From positions 1 through 64,000 of the forward strand of contig NZ_FMYQ01000014.1 in assembly GCF_900096975.1 (NCBI RefSeq): a DNA stretch of 64,000 bases, given 5' to 3'. The notes under the pieces were generated by a model that was not told the origin of the DNA, did no database searches, and saw only the letters and a list, made by a program, of their open reading frames with translations. The DNA is from Paraburkholderia lycopersici. GTDB taxonomy: Bacteria; Pseudomonadota; Gammaproteobacteria; Burkholderiales; Burkholderiaceae. Positions 44,266 to 52,514 of this stretch are shown one piece after another. The translations under genes and the position numbers were made by a program. How positions within the stretch are numbered: the stretch's first letter is position 1; every line of letters begins with the position of its first letter.

Positions 44266-45141
44266 CTACCGCTCGCGCGGAGACGAACGCGCGGGGTTGC
44301 CTCGGCCGCGCACTGCCTGATACGCCCAGAACGCATACCCCGAAAGCCCGTAAAGGACGAACAGGCCAAACAGCATCAGCGGCGGATCGGACGAAACGAG
44401 CACGAACGCCACCACCACGAGGAGCGTGGCGGCGAACGGCACGCGGTGACGCACGTCAAGCGCCTTGCCGCTGTAGAACGGCGCGTTGGATACCATCGTC
44501 ACGCCCGCGTAGATCGTCAGCACGAAGGCGACCCATGGCAGCCACGCGAGCTTCACGGGCACGCGGTTGTCGGTGGCGAGCCAGACGAAGCCGGCGATCA
44601 GCGCCGCCGCGGCGGGGCTCGGCAGCCCCTGGAAGAAGCGCTTGTCCACCACGCCGATGTTCGTATTGAAACGCGCAAGGCGCAGCGCCGCGCCCGAACA
44701 GTAGACGAAAGCCGCGAGCCAGCCCCAGCGCCCGAGGTCCTTGAGCACCCATTCGTACATCACGAGCGCGGGCGCCACGCCGAACGACACCATGTCCGAA
44801 AGGCTGTCGAACTGCTCGCCGAATGCGCTTTGCGAATGCGTCATGCGGGCGACGCGGCCGTCCATGCCGTCGAGCACCATCGCCACGAAGATGGCGATGG
44901 CCGCCACCTCGAAGCGCACGTTCATGGCCTGCACGACCGCGAAGAAGCCGCAGAAGAGCGCAGCCGTGGTGAACGCGTTGGGCAGCAGGTAGATGCCGCG
45001 CTTCTTCAGGAACTCCTGGCGCGCCGCGCGCCGGTTCGCGGCGACACCCAGCGGCTCCTGCACCGACTTGTTGCGGCGAAACGGCCGCGGCAGCGGCGCG
45101 CCGGCCGGGTTACGGGGTCGACGCTGTTTGAATCCGGCCAT
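44266..45141 (-). CDS. pssA: CDP-diacylglycerol-serine O-phosphatidyltransferase
   Basis: 291 residues. The CDP-alcohol phosphotransferase signature is complete: DGMDGRVAR, then G and two Asp residues in SAFGEQFDSLSDMVSFG. About eight membrane helices follow the basic N-terminus. It makes phosphatidylserine from CDP-diacylglycerol and serine in the inner membrane. It starts 12 bases after psd, whose product decarboxylates its product. Confidence 0.95.
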   Translation of the reverse strand: MAGFKQRRPRNPAGAPLPRPFRRNKSVQEPLGVAANRRAARQEFLKKRGIYLLPNAFTTAALFCGFFAVVQAMNVRFEVAAIAIFVAMVLDGMDGRVARMTHSQSAFGEQFDSLSDMVSFGVAPALVMYEWVLKDLGRWGWLAAFVYCSGAALRLARFNTNIGVVDKRFFQGLPSPAAAALIAGFVWLATDNRVPVKLAWLPWVAFVLTIYAGVTMVSNAPFYSGKALDVRHRVPFAATLLVVVAFVLVSSDPPLMLFGLFVLYGLSGYAFWAYQAVRGRGNPARSSPRER

Positions 45142-45153
45142 CGCTGCCCTCCT

Positions 45154-45807
45154 TTATGCCGATTGCGTCGGCAGTTCGGCGAGGATCGTCGACGAGGCTG
45201 ACACCTTCTCGCCGATCGACACGCGCGGGCGGCTGCCCACGGGCAGGTAGACGTCGACGCGCGATCCGAAGCGGATAAAGCCATAGCGCTGGCCGCGCGC
45301 AAGCGGCTCTCCCGCCCGCACGTAGCAGAGAATGCGGCGCGCGATGAGGCCCGCGATCTGCACCGATGTCACGGTCGTGCCATCGGCCATCGTGAGGACG
45401 ACCGCGTTGCGCTCGTTTTCGGTCGAAGCCTTGTCGATGGCCGCATTCAGGTAGGCGCCCGGAAAATACTCGACCTTGGCGACGGCGCCGTCGACGGGCG
45501 AACGTTGCGAGTGCACGTTGAAGACGTTCATGAACACGCTGATCTTGAGCGCTTCACGGTTGGCATACGGGTCGTGCGCCGTTTCCACGGCCACGATGCG
45601 GCCGTCCGCCGGGCAAAGCACAGCGTTGGCCTGCGTGGGGATCGGCCGCGGCGGATCGCGGAAGAACTGGACGACGAAGATCAGGATCAGCCAGAAGGGC
45701 CATGCGAGTCCGAAGCCCGCGACCGCATGGATCAAGAGCGCCACGACGGCCGCAATGGCGATGAACGGCCAGCCTTCGCGCGCGATGATCGGATGGGGGT
45801 AATTCAT
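45154..45807 (-). CDS. psd: Phosphatidylserine decarboxylase proenzyme
   Basis: 217 residues, the short type. One or two membrane helices lie near the N-terminus (WPFIAIAAVVALLIHAVAGFG). The self-cleavage site is the Gly-Ser in YGFIRFGSRVDVYLP; Ser becomes the pyruvoyl prosthetic group. The product is phosphatidylethanolamine. Start MNYPHPIIAREG at 45807; the frame open further upstream runs through the ilvC terminator and is rejected. Confidence 0.95.
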   Translation of the reverse strand: MNYPHPIIAREGWPFIAIAAVVALLIHAVAGFGLAWPFWLILIFVVQFFRDPPRPIPTQANAVLCPADGRIVAVETAHDPYANREALKISVFMNVFNVHSQRSPVDGAVAKVEYFPGAYLNAAIDKASTENERNAVVLTMADGTTVTSVQIAGLIARRILCYVRAGEPLARGQRYGFIRFGSRVDVYLPVGSRPRVSIGEKVSASSTILAELPTQSA

Positions 45808-45845
45808 GGTGGCTTCGCTATTATTTTGAAAACCGTAGGATAGCA

Positions 45846-45883
45846 AAAGCCGCCCAGGGTTCATCCCACCGGGGCGGCTTTTT
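45846..45883 (-). terminator. Terminator after ilvC
   Basis: A 10-bp stem AAAGCCGCCC/GGGCGGCTTT with a 14-17-base loop is followed on the minus strand by TTTTGC. It ends the ilvBHC transcript just before psd. Confidence 0.8.
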
Positions 45884-45955
45884 CGGGTCCGACTCAGTTC
45901 AATCTGCTGCGCGGCAGCGCAAAACCGCGCGCGCAATCAGCATTGCGACGCCAGC

Positions 45956-46972
45956 TTAGTTCTTCGACTGGTCCACGAGCTTGTTCTTCGCGATCCACGG
46001 CATCATCGCGCGCAGCTTGCCGCCGACCACCTCGATCTGGTGCTCGGCGCCGAGGCGGCGGCGCGATTGCAGCGTCGGCGCGCCGGCCTTGTTTTCGAGA
46101 ATGAAGCTCTTCGCGTACTCGCCGGTCTGGATGTCCTTCAGGACGTCCTTCATCACCTTCTTCGTTTCTTCGGTGATGATGCGCGGACCCGTCACGTACT
46201 CGCCGTACTCGGCGTTGTTCGAGATCGAGTAGTTCATGTTGGCGATGCCGCCTTCGTAGATCAGGTCGACGATCAGCTTCAGTTCGTGCAGGCACTCGAA
46301 GTACGCCATTTCCGGCGCGTAGCCCGCTTCGACCAGCGTTTCGAAACCGGCCTTGATGAGGTCGACCGTGCCGCCGCACAGCACGGCTTGCTCGCCGAAC
46401 AGGTCGGTTTCGGTTTCTTCGCGGAAGTTCGTTTCGATGATGCCGGCACGGCCGCCGCCGTTCGCCGCCGCGTACGACAGTGCGATGTCACGCGCCGCGC
46501 CCGACTTGTCCTGGTGGACGGCGATCAGGTGGGGCACGCCGCCGCCTTGCGAGTAGGTACCGCGCACCGTGTGGCCCGGCGCCTTCGGCGCGATCATGAT
46601 GACGTCCAGATCGGCGCGCGGGATCACCTGGCCGTAGTGAACGTTGAAGCCGTGTGCGAACGCGAGCGCGGCGCCGTTCTTGATGTTCGCGTGGACCTCC
46701 TTCGCGTAGACGTCGGCGATCTGCTCGTCGGGCAGCAGCATCATGACGACGTCGGCGTTCTTCACCGCCTCGGCCACTTCCTTGACCGACAGGCCGGCGT
46801 TCTCAGCCTTGCTCCACGAAGCGCCGCCCTTGCGCAGGCCGACCGTGACGTTCACGCCGCTGTCCTTGAGGTTCAGCGCGTGCGCGTGGCCTTGCGAGCC
46901 GTAACCGATGATCGTGACCTGCTTGCCCTTGATGAGGGAGAGATCGGCGTCCTTGTCGTAGAAAACTTTCAT
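45956..46972 (-). CDS. ilvC: Ketol-acid reductoisomerase (class I)
   Basis: 338 residues, the short class I form. NADPH binding is marked by TIIGYGSQGHAHALNLKDSG; acidic Mg2+ ligands and the C-terminal knotted domain (FECLHELKLIVDLIYEGGIANM) follow. It converts acetolactate and acetohydroxybutyrate to dihydroxy acids in valine and isoleucine synthesis. It lies 125 bases after ilvH. Confidence 0.97.
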   Translation of the reverse strand: MKVFYDKDADLSLIKGKQVTIIGYGSQGHAHALNLKDSGVNVTVGLRKGGASWSKAENAGLSVKEVAEAVKNADVVMMLLPDEQIADVYAKEVHANIKNGAALAFAHGFNVHYGQVIPRADLDVIMIAPKAPGHTVRGTYSQGGGVPHLIAVHQDKSGAARDIALSYAAANGGGRAGIIETNFREETETDLFGEQAVLCGGTVDLIKAGFETLVEAGYAPEMAYFECLHELKLIVDLIYEGGIANMNYSISNNAEYGEYVTGPRIITEETKKVMKDVLKDIQTGEYAKSFILENKAGAPTLQSRRRLGAEHQIEVVGGKLRAMMPWIAKNKLVDQSKN

Positions 46973-47029
46973 GTTGGTTCCTTGGCGAGAGTCTGGTGAA
47001 TTTCGGTACTGCTATTAGCTTGTGCTGCA

Positions 47030-47061
47030 CCGGATGCGCCGCCCGTGGGCACGGCATCCGG
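47030..47061 (-). other. Hairpin in the ilvH-ilvC gap
   Basis: An 8-bp perfect stem CCGGATGC/GCATCCGG (47030-47037 with 47054-47061) lies upstream of ilvC. No T-run follows it on the minus strand, so read-through is expected. It may affect the relative ilvC level or be a processing site. Confidence 0.5.
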
Positions 47062-47097
47062 TCAAGTTCCGGTGCGCGATCGAAGACTGATCGGGTG

Positions 47098-47589
47098 TCA
47101 CACCTTCAGAATGCGCTCTCCGCGCCCGATGCCCGAGCCGCCCGTGCGGACGGTTTCGAGAATCGCGGTGGCGTCGAGCGCCTCGATGAACGCGTCGAGC
47201 TTGTCGCTCGCGCCCGTCAGTTCGATCGTGTAAGTCTTTTCGGTGACGTCGATGATGCGGCCGCGGAAAATATCCGCCATCCGCTTCATCTCCTCACGTT
47301 CCTTGCCGACCGCCCTTACCTTGATCAGCATCAGCTCGCGCTCGATGTGGGCGCCCTCGGTCAGGTCGACCACTTTCACCACCTCGATCAGGCGGTTCAG
47401 ATGCTTCGTGATCTGTTCGATCACGTCGTCCGAGCCAATGGAAACGATGGTCATGCGCGACAGCGAACGGTCTTCGGTCGGCGCCACCGTCAAGGTTTCG
47501 ATGTTGTAGCCGCGTGCGGAGAAGAGGCCGACCACGCGCGAGAGCGCGCCGGGCTCGTTTTCCAGCAGAACGGAAATGATGTGTCTCAT
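47098..47589 (-). CDS. ilvH: Acetolactate synthase small (regulatory) subunit
   Basis: 163 residues. The N-terminal ACT domain (HIISVLLENEPGALSRVVGLFSARGYNIETLTV) binds valine, and the second half stimulates the catalytic subunit. It pairs with IlvB. It is separated from ilvB by 113 bases that contain a strong hairpin. Confidence 0.96.
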   Translation of the reverse strand: MRHIISVLLENEPGALSRVVGLFSARGYNIETLTVAPTEDRSLSRMTIVSIGSDDVIEQITKHLNRLIEVVKVVDLTEGAHIERELMLIKVRAVGKEREEMKRMADIFRGRIIDVTEKTYTIELTGASDKLDAFIEALDATAILETVRTGGSGIGRGERILKV

Positions 47590-47643
47590 GATGTGATCCG
47601 CGATTTATCCAGTGAGCGTGTTGCCGCCCTTCCCCGCGAACCC

Positions 47644-47666
47644 GCGCGCCCGTCGTGTGGGCGCGC
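47644..47666 (-). other. Hairpin in the ilvB-ilvH gap
   Basis: A perfect 8-bp GC stem GCGCGCCC/GGGCGCGC with a 7-base loop lies between the two subunit genes. There is no T-run. It could tune the stoichiometry of the catalytic to regulatory subunit. Confidence 0.5.
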
Positions 47667-47702
47667 GCCGCGCGAGGTCGATGCGGCGCCGTGCGAATAC
47701 CG

Positions 47703-49478
47703 TTAGAGGTCTTCCGAACCGAGCAGCATCTCGGTGATGCCCTTGCCGGCCTGCACCATCGGCCAGACGTTTTCGGAAGGGTCGGTCTGGAAATCGAGGA
47801 ACACCGTGCGGTCCTTCAGGCGCAGCGCTTCCTTGAGCGCCGGCTCGACGTCCGCCGTCTTTTCGATCCGCATACCGACGTGGCCGTACGCTTCGGCGAG
47901 CTTCACGAAGTCGGGCAGCGCATCCATGTACGAATGCGAATAGCGCTTGCTGTATTCGATCTGCTGCCACTGGCGGACCATGCCGAGGTAGCGGTTGTTC
48001 AGCGAGATGATCTTCACGGGCGTGTCGTACTGCTTGCAGGTCGACAGTTCCTGGATGCACATCTGGATCGAGCCTTCGCCCGTGATGCAGACCACGTCGT
48101 CGTCGGGATGCGCCATCTTCACGCCCATCGCCGCCGGCAGGCCGAAGCCCATCGTGCCGAGGCCGCCCGAGTTGATCCAGCGGCGCGGCTGGTTGAAGCG
48201 GTAGAACTGCGCGGCCCACATCTGGTGCTGGCCCACGTCCGAGCAGACGAACGCGTTGCCGCCCGTGAGTTCCCAGAGCTTCTCGACCACGTACTGCGGC
48301 TTGATGATCTCGCTGCCGCGGTCGAACTTCAGGCAATTCTTCTCGCGCCAACCTTCGATGTCCTTCCACCAGGCGGCGAGCGCCTCGGTGTCGGGGCCGT
48401 GCTCGGCGTGCTGAAGCTGCTCGATCAGTTCCTTGAGCACTTCCTTCACGTCGCCGACGATGGGGATGTCGACCTTCACGCGCTTCGAAATCGACGACGG
48501 ATCGATGTCGATGTGGATGATCTTGCGCGGACGCGAGGCGAAGTGGGCCGGGTCGCCGATCACGCGGTCGTCGAAGCGCGCGCCGATCGCGATCAGCACG
48601 TCGCAGTGCTGCATCGCCATGTTGGCTTCGAAGGTGCCGTGCATCCCGAGCATACCGAGGAACTTGCGGTCGCTCGCGCGATAGCCGCCCAGCCCCATCA
48701 GCGTGTTCGTGACCGGATAGCCGAGCAGATCGGCGAACTGGTTCAGCTCGCGCGACGCATCCGCGAGGATGATGCCGCCGCCCGTGTAGATGTACGGGCG
48801 CTTTGCCGAGAGCAGCAGCGAAACCGCCTTGCGGATCTGGCCCGAATGGCCCTTGGTGACCGGGTTGTACGAGCGCAGCGCGACGCTCTTGACCGGCTCG
48901 TACGCGCACGGCGCCTTCGACACGTCCTTCGGAATGTCGATCAGCACGGGGCCGGGACGGCCGGTGCGCGCAATGTAGAAAGCTTTCTTGACGGTGGCGG
49001 CGAGATCGCGCACGTCCTTCACGAGGAAGTTGTGCTTCACGCAGGGACGCGTGATGCCAACCGTGTCGCACTCCTGGAAGGCGTCCTGGCCGATCGCGGC
49101 GGTGGGCACCTGGCCGCTGATGACGACCATCGGGATCGAGTCCATGTAGGCCGTCGCGATGCCGGTCACCGCATTGGTGACGCCGGGACCCGAGGTCACG
49201 AGGCACACGCCGACCTTGCCGGTCGAGCGCGAGTAGGCATCGGCCGCATGAACGGCTGCCTGCTCGTGACGCACGAGAATGTGCTGGATTTTGTCCTGCT
49301 TGTACAGCTCGTCGTAAATGTAGAGCACCGAGCCGCCGGGATAACCCCAGATGAATTCGACCTGCTCGTCGGCGAGCGCCTTCATCAGCACGGTTCCGCC
49401 GATGGAAGGTTGAGCTTGAGGGTCAGATTCTTGCGAGGGGGGAACCGACGTGGAGAATTCCGCGCTGGGCATATTCAT
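47703..49478 (-). CDS. ilvB: Acetolactate synthase catalytic subunit
   Basis: 591 residues with the three domains of thiamine-diphosphate enzymes. Visible parts are FIWGYPGGSVLYIYDEL with the catalytic Glu region (HEQAAVHAADAY), and the ThDP motif GEGSIQMCIQELSTCKQ...NNRYLGM. FAD is expected as a structural cofactor. It makes acetolactate from two pyruvates. ATG at 49478 is chosen; ATGs at 49481 and 49472 are also in frame. The start overlaps the stop of the leader ORF. Confidence 0.95.
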   Translation of the reverse strand: MNMPSAEFSTSVPPSQESDPQAQPSIGGTVLMKALADEQVEFIWGYPGGSVLYIYDELYKQDKIQHILVRHEQAAVHAADAYSRSTGKVGVCLVTSGPGVTNAVTGIATAYMDSIPMVVISGQVPTAAIGQDAFQECDTVGITRPCVKHNFLVKDVRDLAATVKKAFYIARTGRPGPVLIDIPKDVSKAPCAYEPVKSVALRSYNPVTKGHSGQIRKAVSLLLSAKRPYIYTGGGIILADASRELNQFADLLGYPVTNTLMGLGGYRASDRKFLGMLGMHGTFEANMAMQHCDVLIAIGARFDDRVIGDPAHFASRPRKIIHIDIDPSSISKRVKVDIPIVGDVKEVLKELIEQLQHAEHGPDTEALAAWWKDIEGWREKNCLKFDRGSEIIKPQYVVEKLWELTGGNAFVCSDVGQHQMWAAQFYRFNQPRRWINSGGLGTMGFGLPAAMGVKMAHPDDDVVCITGEGSIQMCIQELSTCKQYDTPVKIISLNNRYLGMVRQWQQIEYSKRYSHSYMDALPDFVKLAEAYGHVGMRIEKTADVEPALKEALRLKDRTVFLDFQTDPSENVWPMVQAGKGITEMLLGSEDL

Positions 49479-49579
49479 CATTCACCTTTCGAAATTTCGG
49501 CAAAAATTTGATCGGGTGCTCTCTGCCGGGCTTGTGGCTCGGGTTCAAGCGGCGCGTCCAGTTGACAGATGAGCCTCAT
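49478..49579 (-). CDS. Leader ORF upstream of ilvB
   Basis: A 33-codon ORF (MRLICQLDAPLEPEPQ...) in the ilvB leader. AGGTG lies six bases before its ATG, and its TGA overlaps the ilvB start region (49478-49480), so it should be translationally coupled to ilvB. An ACCTG-N8-CAGGT hairpin (49587-49604) covers that AGGTG. It holds three Leu and three Ile but no dense run of branched-chain codons, so classic attenuation is uncertain. The product is not recognised. Confidence 0.5.
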   Translation of the reverse strand: MRLICQLDAPLEPEPQARQRAPDQIFAEISKGE

Positions 49580-49625
49580 GGGCCACACCTGAATTGAGAC
49601 AGGTCACTTATGTTGCGAACCGTCG

Positions 49626-49654
49626 AAGATAGCGGGTCGATGGCGTTCGGTCAA
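49626..49654 (-). promoter_or_regulatory. ilvB promoter
   Basis: TTGACC (49649-49654), 17 bases, TATCTT (49626-49631) on the minus strand. Transcription would start near 49619, giving a leader of about 140 bases that holds the short ORF at 49478-49579. Confidence 0.7.
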
Positions 49655-49863
49655 GCGATTATTGAGAATGCGGGCACGAACGTTGCGCACCGGCGCCGAC
49701 CTCGCGGTGCCGGCGATGGCCGGCAGCGCAAAGCGCGCCATGGCGCCACGCGGTCGGGCTGGCCTGCTGTTTCCCTACCGGCGCGAAAATTTGCTAGCAT
49801 CCGCGAGTTTTACGACATTTTTCGAACGATTACGCGTACGCTGGTGGCGGCGCCCTGCAACGG

Positions 49864-50427
49864 ATGGCTTCAGACAAGGAACTCGCCGACTTCCTGGCGG
49901 GCGTCGAAAGACGCGCGTTCAAGCAGACGGTCTACGCCGTGAGGGACGACGACGCCTCGCTCGACATCGTGCAGGACGCGATGATCAAGCTCGCGGAAAA
50001 ATACGGAGACCGTCCAGCCGCCGAACTCCCCCTGCTCTTTCAGCGTATTTTGCAAAATACGATGCACGACTATTTTCGTCGGCAGAAAGTACGCAATACA
50101 TGGGTGAGTCTGTTCTCGTCGCTCGGCAACGCCGACGACGAAGAATTCGATCCGCTCGAGACCTTCGAGGCCGGGCAGGGAACGGCTGGCGCCGAGAGCA
50201 GCGAGCAGCAGATGGAGCGCGCGCAGGTGCTCCAGATGATCGACGACGAGATCCAGAAATTACCGGCACGTCAACGGGAGGCGTTTCTGATGCGTTACTG
50301 GGAAGATATGGATGTCGCCGAGACTGCCGCCGCGATGGGCTGTTCCGAAGGCAGCGTGAAAACGCACTGCTCCCGGGCCACTCACACGCTGGCACATGCG
50401 CTCAAGGCCAAAGGAATCACGCTATGA
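49864..50427 (+). CDS. RNA polymerase ECF-type sigma factor
   Basis: 187 residues. Region 2 is visible in SLDIVQDAMIKLAEK and the -10-binding part DYFRRQKVRNTW; region 4 in LPARQREAFLMRYWEDMDVAETAAAMGCSEGSVKTHCSRAT. A short acidic linker joins them. It directs RNA polymerase to a separate set of promoters. The gene's stop overlaps the start of the DUF3619 gene by four bases (ATGA). The trigger is unknown. About 280 bases separate it from the divergent ilvB leader, with no other gene. Confidence 0.9.
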   Translation: MASDKELADFLAGVERRAFKQTVYAVRDDDASLDIVQDAMIKLAEKYGDRPAAELPLLFQRILQNTMHDYFRRQKVRNTWVSLFSSLGNADDEEFDPLETFEAGQGTAGAESSEQQMERAQVLQMIDDEIQKLPARQREAFLMRYWEDMDVAETAAAMGCSEGSVKTHCSRATHTLAHALKAKGITL

Positions 50428-50852
50428 GCTCCGCCCTCGAAAATAAAGAACTAGAGTTCGTGCGGGAAATGCGTCGCGCGCTCGATGAGAGCGCCGCCAA
50501 CCTGCCCGCCGCCACCACCGCCCGACTCGCCGCCGCACGCAAGGCCGCGCTCGCCCGCAAGAAGGCCGAGTTCGTGCTCGTGCGCGCACCGGCGCTTGCC
50601 GCTGCCGGCGCCGGCAGCATGTCGGGCGAGCCCTCGCAGCTGCCTACGCGGCGCCGCTCGGCGCTCGCGCGTTTTGCGCTCGCCTGGCCACTCGCGGCGC
50701 TCGTGGCGGGCCTCTTTGCCATCGCCTGTTTTGAAGATCAGCAACGCACCGCAGAACTCGCCGATATCGACGCGGCCATGCTGAGCGACGACCTGCCGCT
50801 CACCGCCTATCTCGATCATGGGTTCAATGCGTATCTGACGCGCGCGCACTAA
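50424..50852 (+). CDS. DUF3619 family membrane protein
   Basis: 142 residues. The first 80 are charged and Ala/Arg-rich, predicted cytoplasmic; one membrane helix (about 83-102, RFALAWPLAALVAGLFAIAC) follows, then a short acidic segment of about 40 residues. This topology, and translational coupling to a sigma factor gene, resemble membrane anti-sigma factors, but no known anti-sigma domain is seen. It is followed by the DUF3106 gene 27 bases later. Confidence 0.8.
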   Translation: MSSALENKELEFVREMRRALDESAANLPAATTARLAAARKAALARKKAEFVLVRAPALAAAGAGSMSGEPSQLPTRRRSALARFALAWPLAALVAGLFAIACFEDQQRTAELADIDAAMLSDDLPLTAYLDHGFNAYLTRAH

Positions 50853-50879
50853 GGAAAAACTGAGCGGGAGACTGACGGG

Positions 50880-51713
50880 GTGAGTTACAAGCGCGGCCTG
50901 GCCGTTGTCATTGGATGCGTGGTCGCGGCAGTCGTGTCGTATGTGGCGACCTACCCGCGCTTTCACCCCGCGCCGGCCGGCGAAAACGCGGCTGGCGCGG
51001 CCACGCAGGCGAAAGCGCCGTCCGTCGAAACTTCGCTCACCACCGAGTTTGCCCCGCTGCCGCTACCCGGCCAGAACAATCCGCTTGCGTGGGCGCGCCT
51101 GAGCGATGCGCAGCACGCCGCGCTCGCCCCTTTCGCCTCCGAATGGGACAAATTCAGCGAGGAACGCAAGCGGAAATGGCTAAAAATCGCATCGCGTTAC
51201 CCGAAAATGTCGGCTGAAGCGCAAAAGCGGCTGCATGAGCGCATGACCGAATGGGTACGCATGACGCCCGAGCAGCGTCGCGTGGCGCGCGAAAACTATC
51301 AGGCGTCCAAGGAACTGCCGGCGCAGGCGCGCCAGCGGGCCTGGAAGGCTTATCAGCAGCTCCCCGAAGAACAGAAGGAACGCCTGGCCGCGAGCGAGCA
51401 CAAGCGCCGGCCCACCGTCGTGAGCGCGCCGCCTAGCGGCAACAAGAGCGAGATTCGCGATATCCAGCGGCTCGTCAACGAGCGCGATCGCCGCGGCCCG
51501 CCCCATGCGCCGGCAGGTGTCGCAGGGGCGTCGGGCGCGGCAGGCGCAAGCAGCACGGGCTCGGGCCTCGCGCCCGCAACGCCTGGCGCGCCGGGCGAAC
51601 CGCCAGCGGCCTCGTCGTTCGCCGCAGGCATTCCCGCCGCCGGCAGCTTCGTGCCGGCCACGCCGATTCCCGTCTCCCCGGCCGAAGCGCCGGCCGCCTT
51701 CAAGGGCTCCTGA
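50880..51713 (+). CDS. DUF3106 family protein
   Basis: 277 residues, starting with GTG (50880). An N-terminal hydrophobic segment (LAVVIGCVVAAVVSYVATY) probably anchors or exports it. The middle holds repeated helical units, such as KWLKIASRYPKMSAEAQKRL, TEWVRMTPEQRRVARENYQ and AWKAYQQLPEEQKERL, which are typical of DUF3106. The C-terminal 90 residues are Ala/Gly/Pro/Ser-rich low complexity. It is probably periplasmic. Its role beside the sigma factor is unknown. Confidence 0.8.
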   Translation: MSYKRGLAVVIGCVVAAVVSYVATYPRFHPAPAGENAAGAATQAKAPSVETSLTTEFAPLPLPGQNNPLAWARLSDAQHAALAPFASEWDKFSEERKRKWLKIASRYPKMSAEAQKRLHERMTEWVRMTPEQRRVARENYQASKELPAQARQRAWKAYQQLPEEQKERLAASEHKRRPTVVSAPPSGNKSEIRDIQRLVNERDRRGPPHAPAGVAGASGAAGASSTGSGLAPATPGAPGEPPAASSFAAGIPAAGSFVPATPIPVSPAEAPAAFKGS

Positions 51714-51835
51714 AGCGCTCCGCACGCGCTCGCAAAACCCCTTGCTGCCCACCTCGCCGCAGCGTTCCGGCCATTTCGCCGCGCGCGCGCTTTCGCGGTT
51801 ATGCTTGTCGCGTCCCACCTCAACCCGACGCCATC

Positions 51836-52393
51836 GTGTCCGAAAGCGCCCAAGCCGCCGCCCTGCCGCCCACCGCCGCCGAGCCGCTCAAGCCTGTGCC
51901 CGTCTCCATTCGCCGTCGCCTCGCCGCACTCGTCTACGAGAGCGTGCTGCTTTTCGGGGTCGTCTTCGCCGCGGGGCTCGCGTTCAGCCTGGCTTTGCAG
52001 CAGCGCAACGGCTTTACGCATCACAACCTGATGGCGGCCTGGATCATCTTCGTGGCCGGTGCGTACTTCGTCGGCTTCTGGCACAAGGGCGGCCAGACGC
52101 TGCCGATGAAAACCTGGCGCCTGCGCGTGGTCGGCCCGGACGGCGCGCCGCCCACGCTCGCGCGCGCGGCGCTGCGCTATTTCGCGGCGTGGCTCTGGTT
52201 CCTGCCGCCGCTCGCGCTGCATCCGCTGCTGCATCTCACGATTCCTCACCCGCTCGCGCTCGCGACCGTCTGGTTCGCAACGTGGGCGGCAAGCGCGCGC
52301 TTCGCCGGCGACCGCCAGTTTCTGCACGACCGCATGGCGGGCACGCGCATCATCGCAACCGTCGCATCAGCGCCACAGCGCGCCACGGCATAG
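51836..52393 (+). CDS. RDD family membrane protein
   Basis: 185 residues. The RDD signature is present in RRRLAALVYESVLLFGVVFAAGLAFSL; two to four membrane helices and the downstream segment FLHDRMAGTRII complete it. Function unknown; some RDD proteins are proposed transporters. It starts with GTG at 51836. It lies 122 bases after the DUF3106 gene. Confidence 0.82.
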   Translation: MSESAQAAALPPTAAEPLKPVPVSIRRRLAALVYESVLLFGVVFAAGLAFSLALQQRNGFTHHNLMAAWIIFVAGAYFVGFWHKGGQTLPMKTWRLRVVGPDGAPPTLARAALRYFAAWLWFLPPLALHPLLHLTIPHPLALATVWFATWAASARFAGDRQFLHDRMAGTRIIATVASAPQRATA

Positions 52394-52452
52394 CGCCGAC
52401 ACGCCGGCCGCACAGGCACAGCACGGGGCTGCGTAACGAGACCTTCTCGTGA

Positions 52453-52470
52453 CTGTCATGTTGCCGTCAC
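52453..52470 (+). promoter_or_regulatory. Pho-box-like site upstream of the phosphoesterase gene
   Basis: The sequence CTGTCAT GTTG CCGTCAC matches the two 7-base halves of the PhoB box (CTGTCAT, four bases, CTGTCAC/T) with one mismatch. Ten bases after it lies CGCAAT (52481-52486), a weak -10 at the correct place for PhoB-activated promoters. Transcription near 52494 would give a 20-base leader to ATG 52515. Confidence 0.6.
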
Positions 52471-52514
52471 GGCGGCATGGCGCAATGCGCGTATCACAAC
52501 CTGCCGCGCGTGCC

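Noticed and set aside
49587..49604. ACCTG-N8-CAGGT read as a LexA-like box
   Set aside because: The half-sites do not match CTGT-N8-ACAG, and it lies after the transcription start, where an RNA hairpin is the simpler reading.
49482..49620. T-box or classical intrinsic attenuator in front of ilvB
   Set aside because: No T-box sequence and no hairpin followed by a T-run in the leader.
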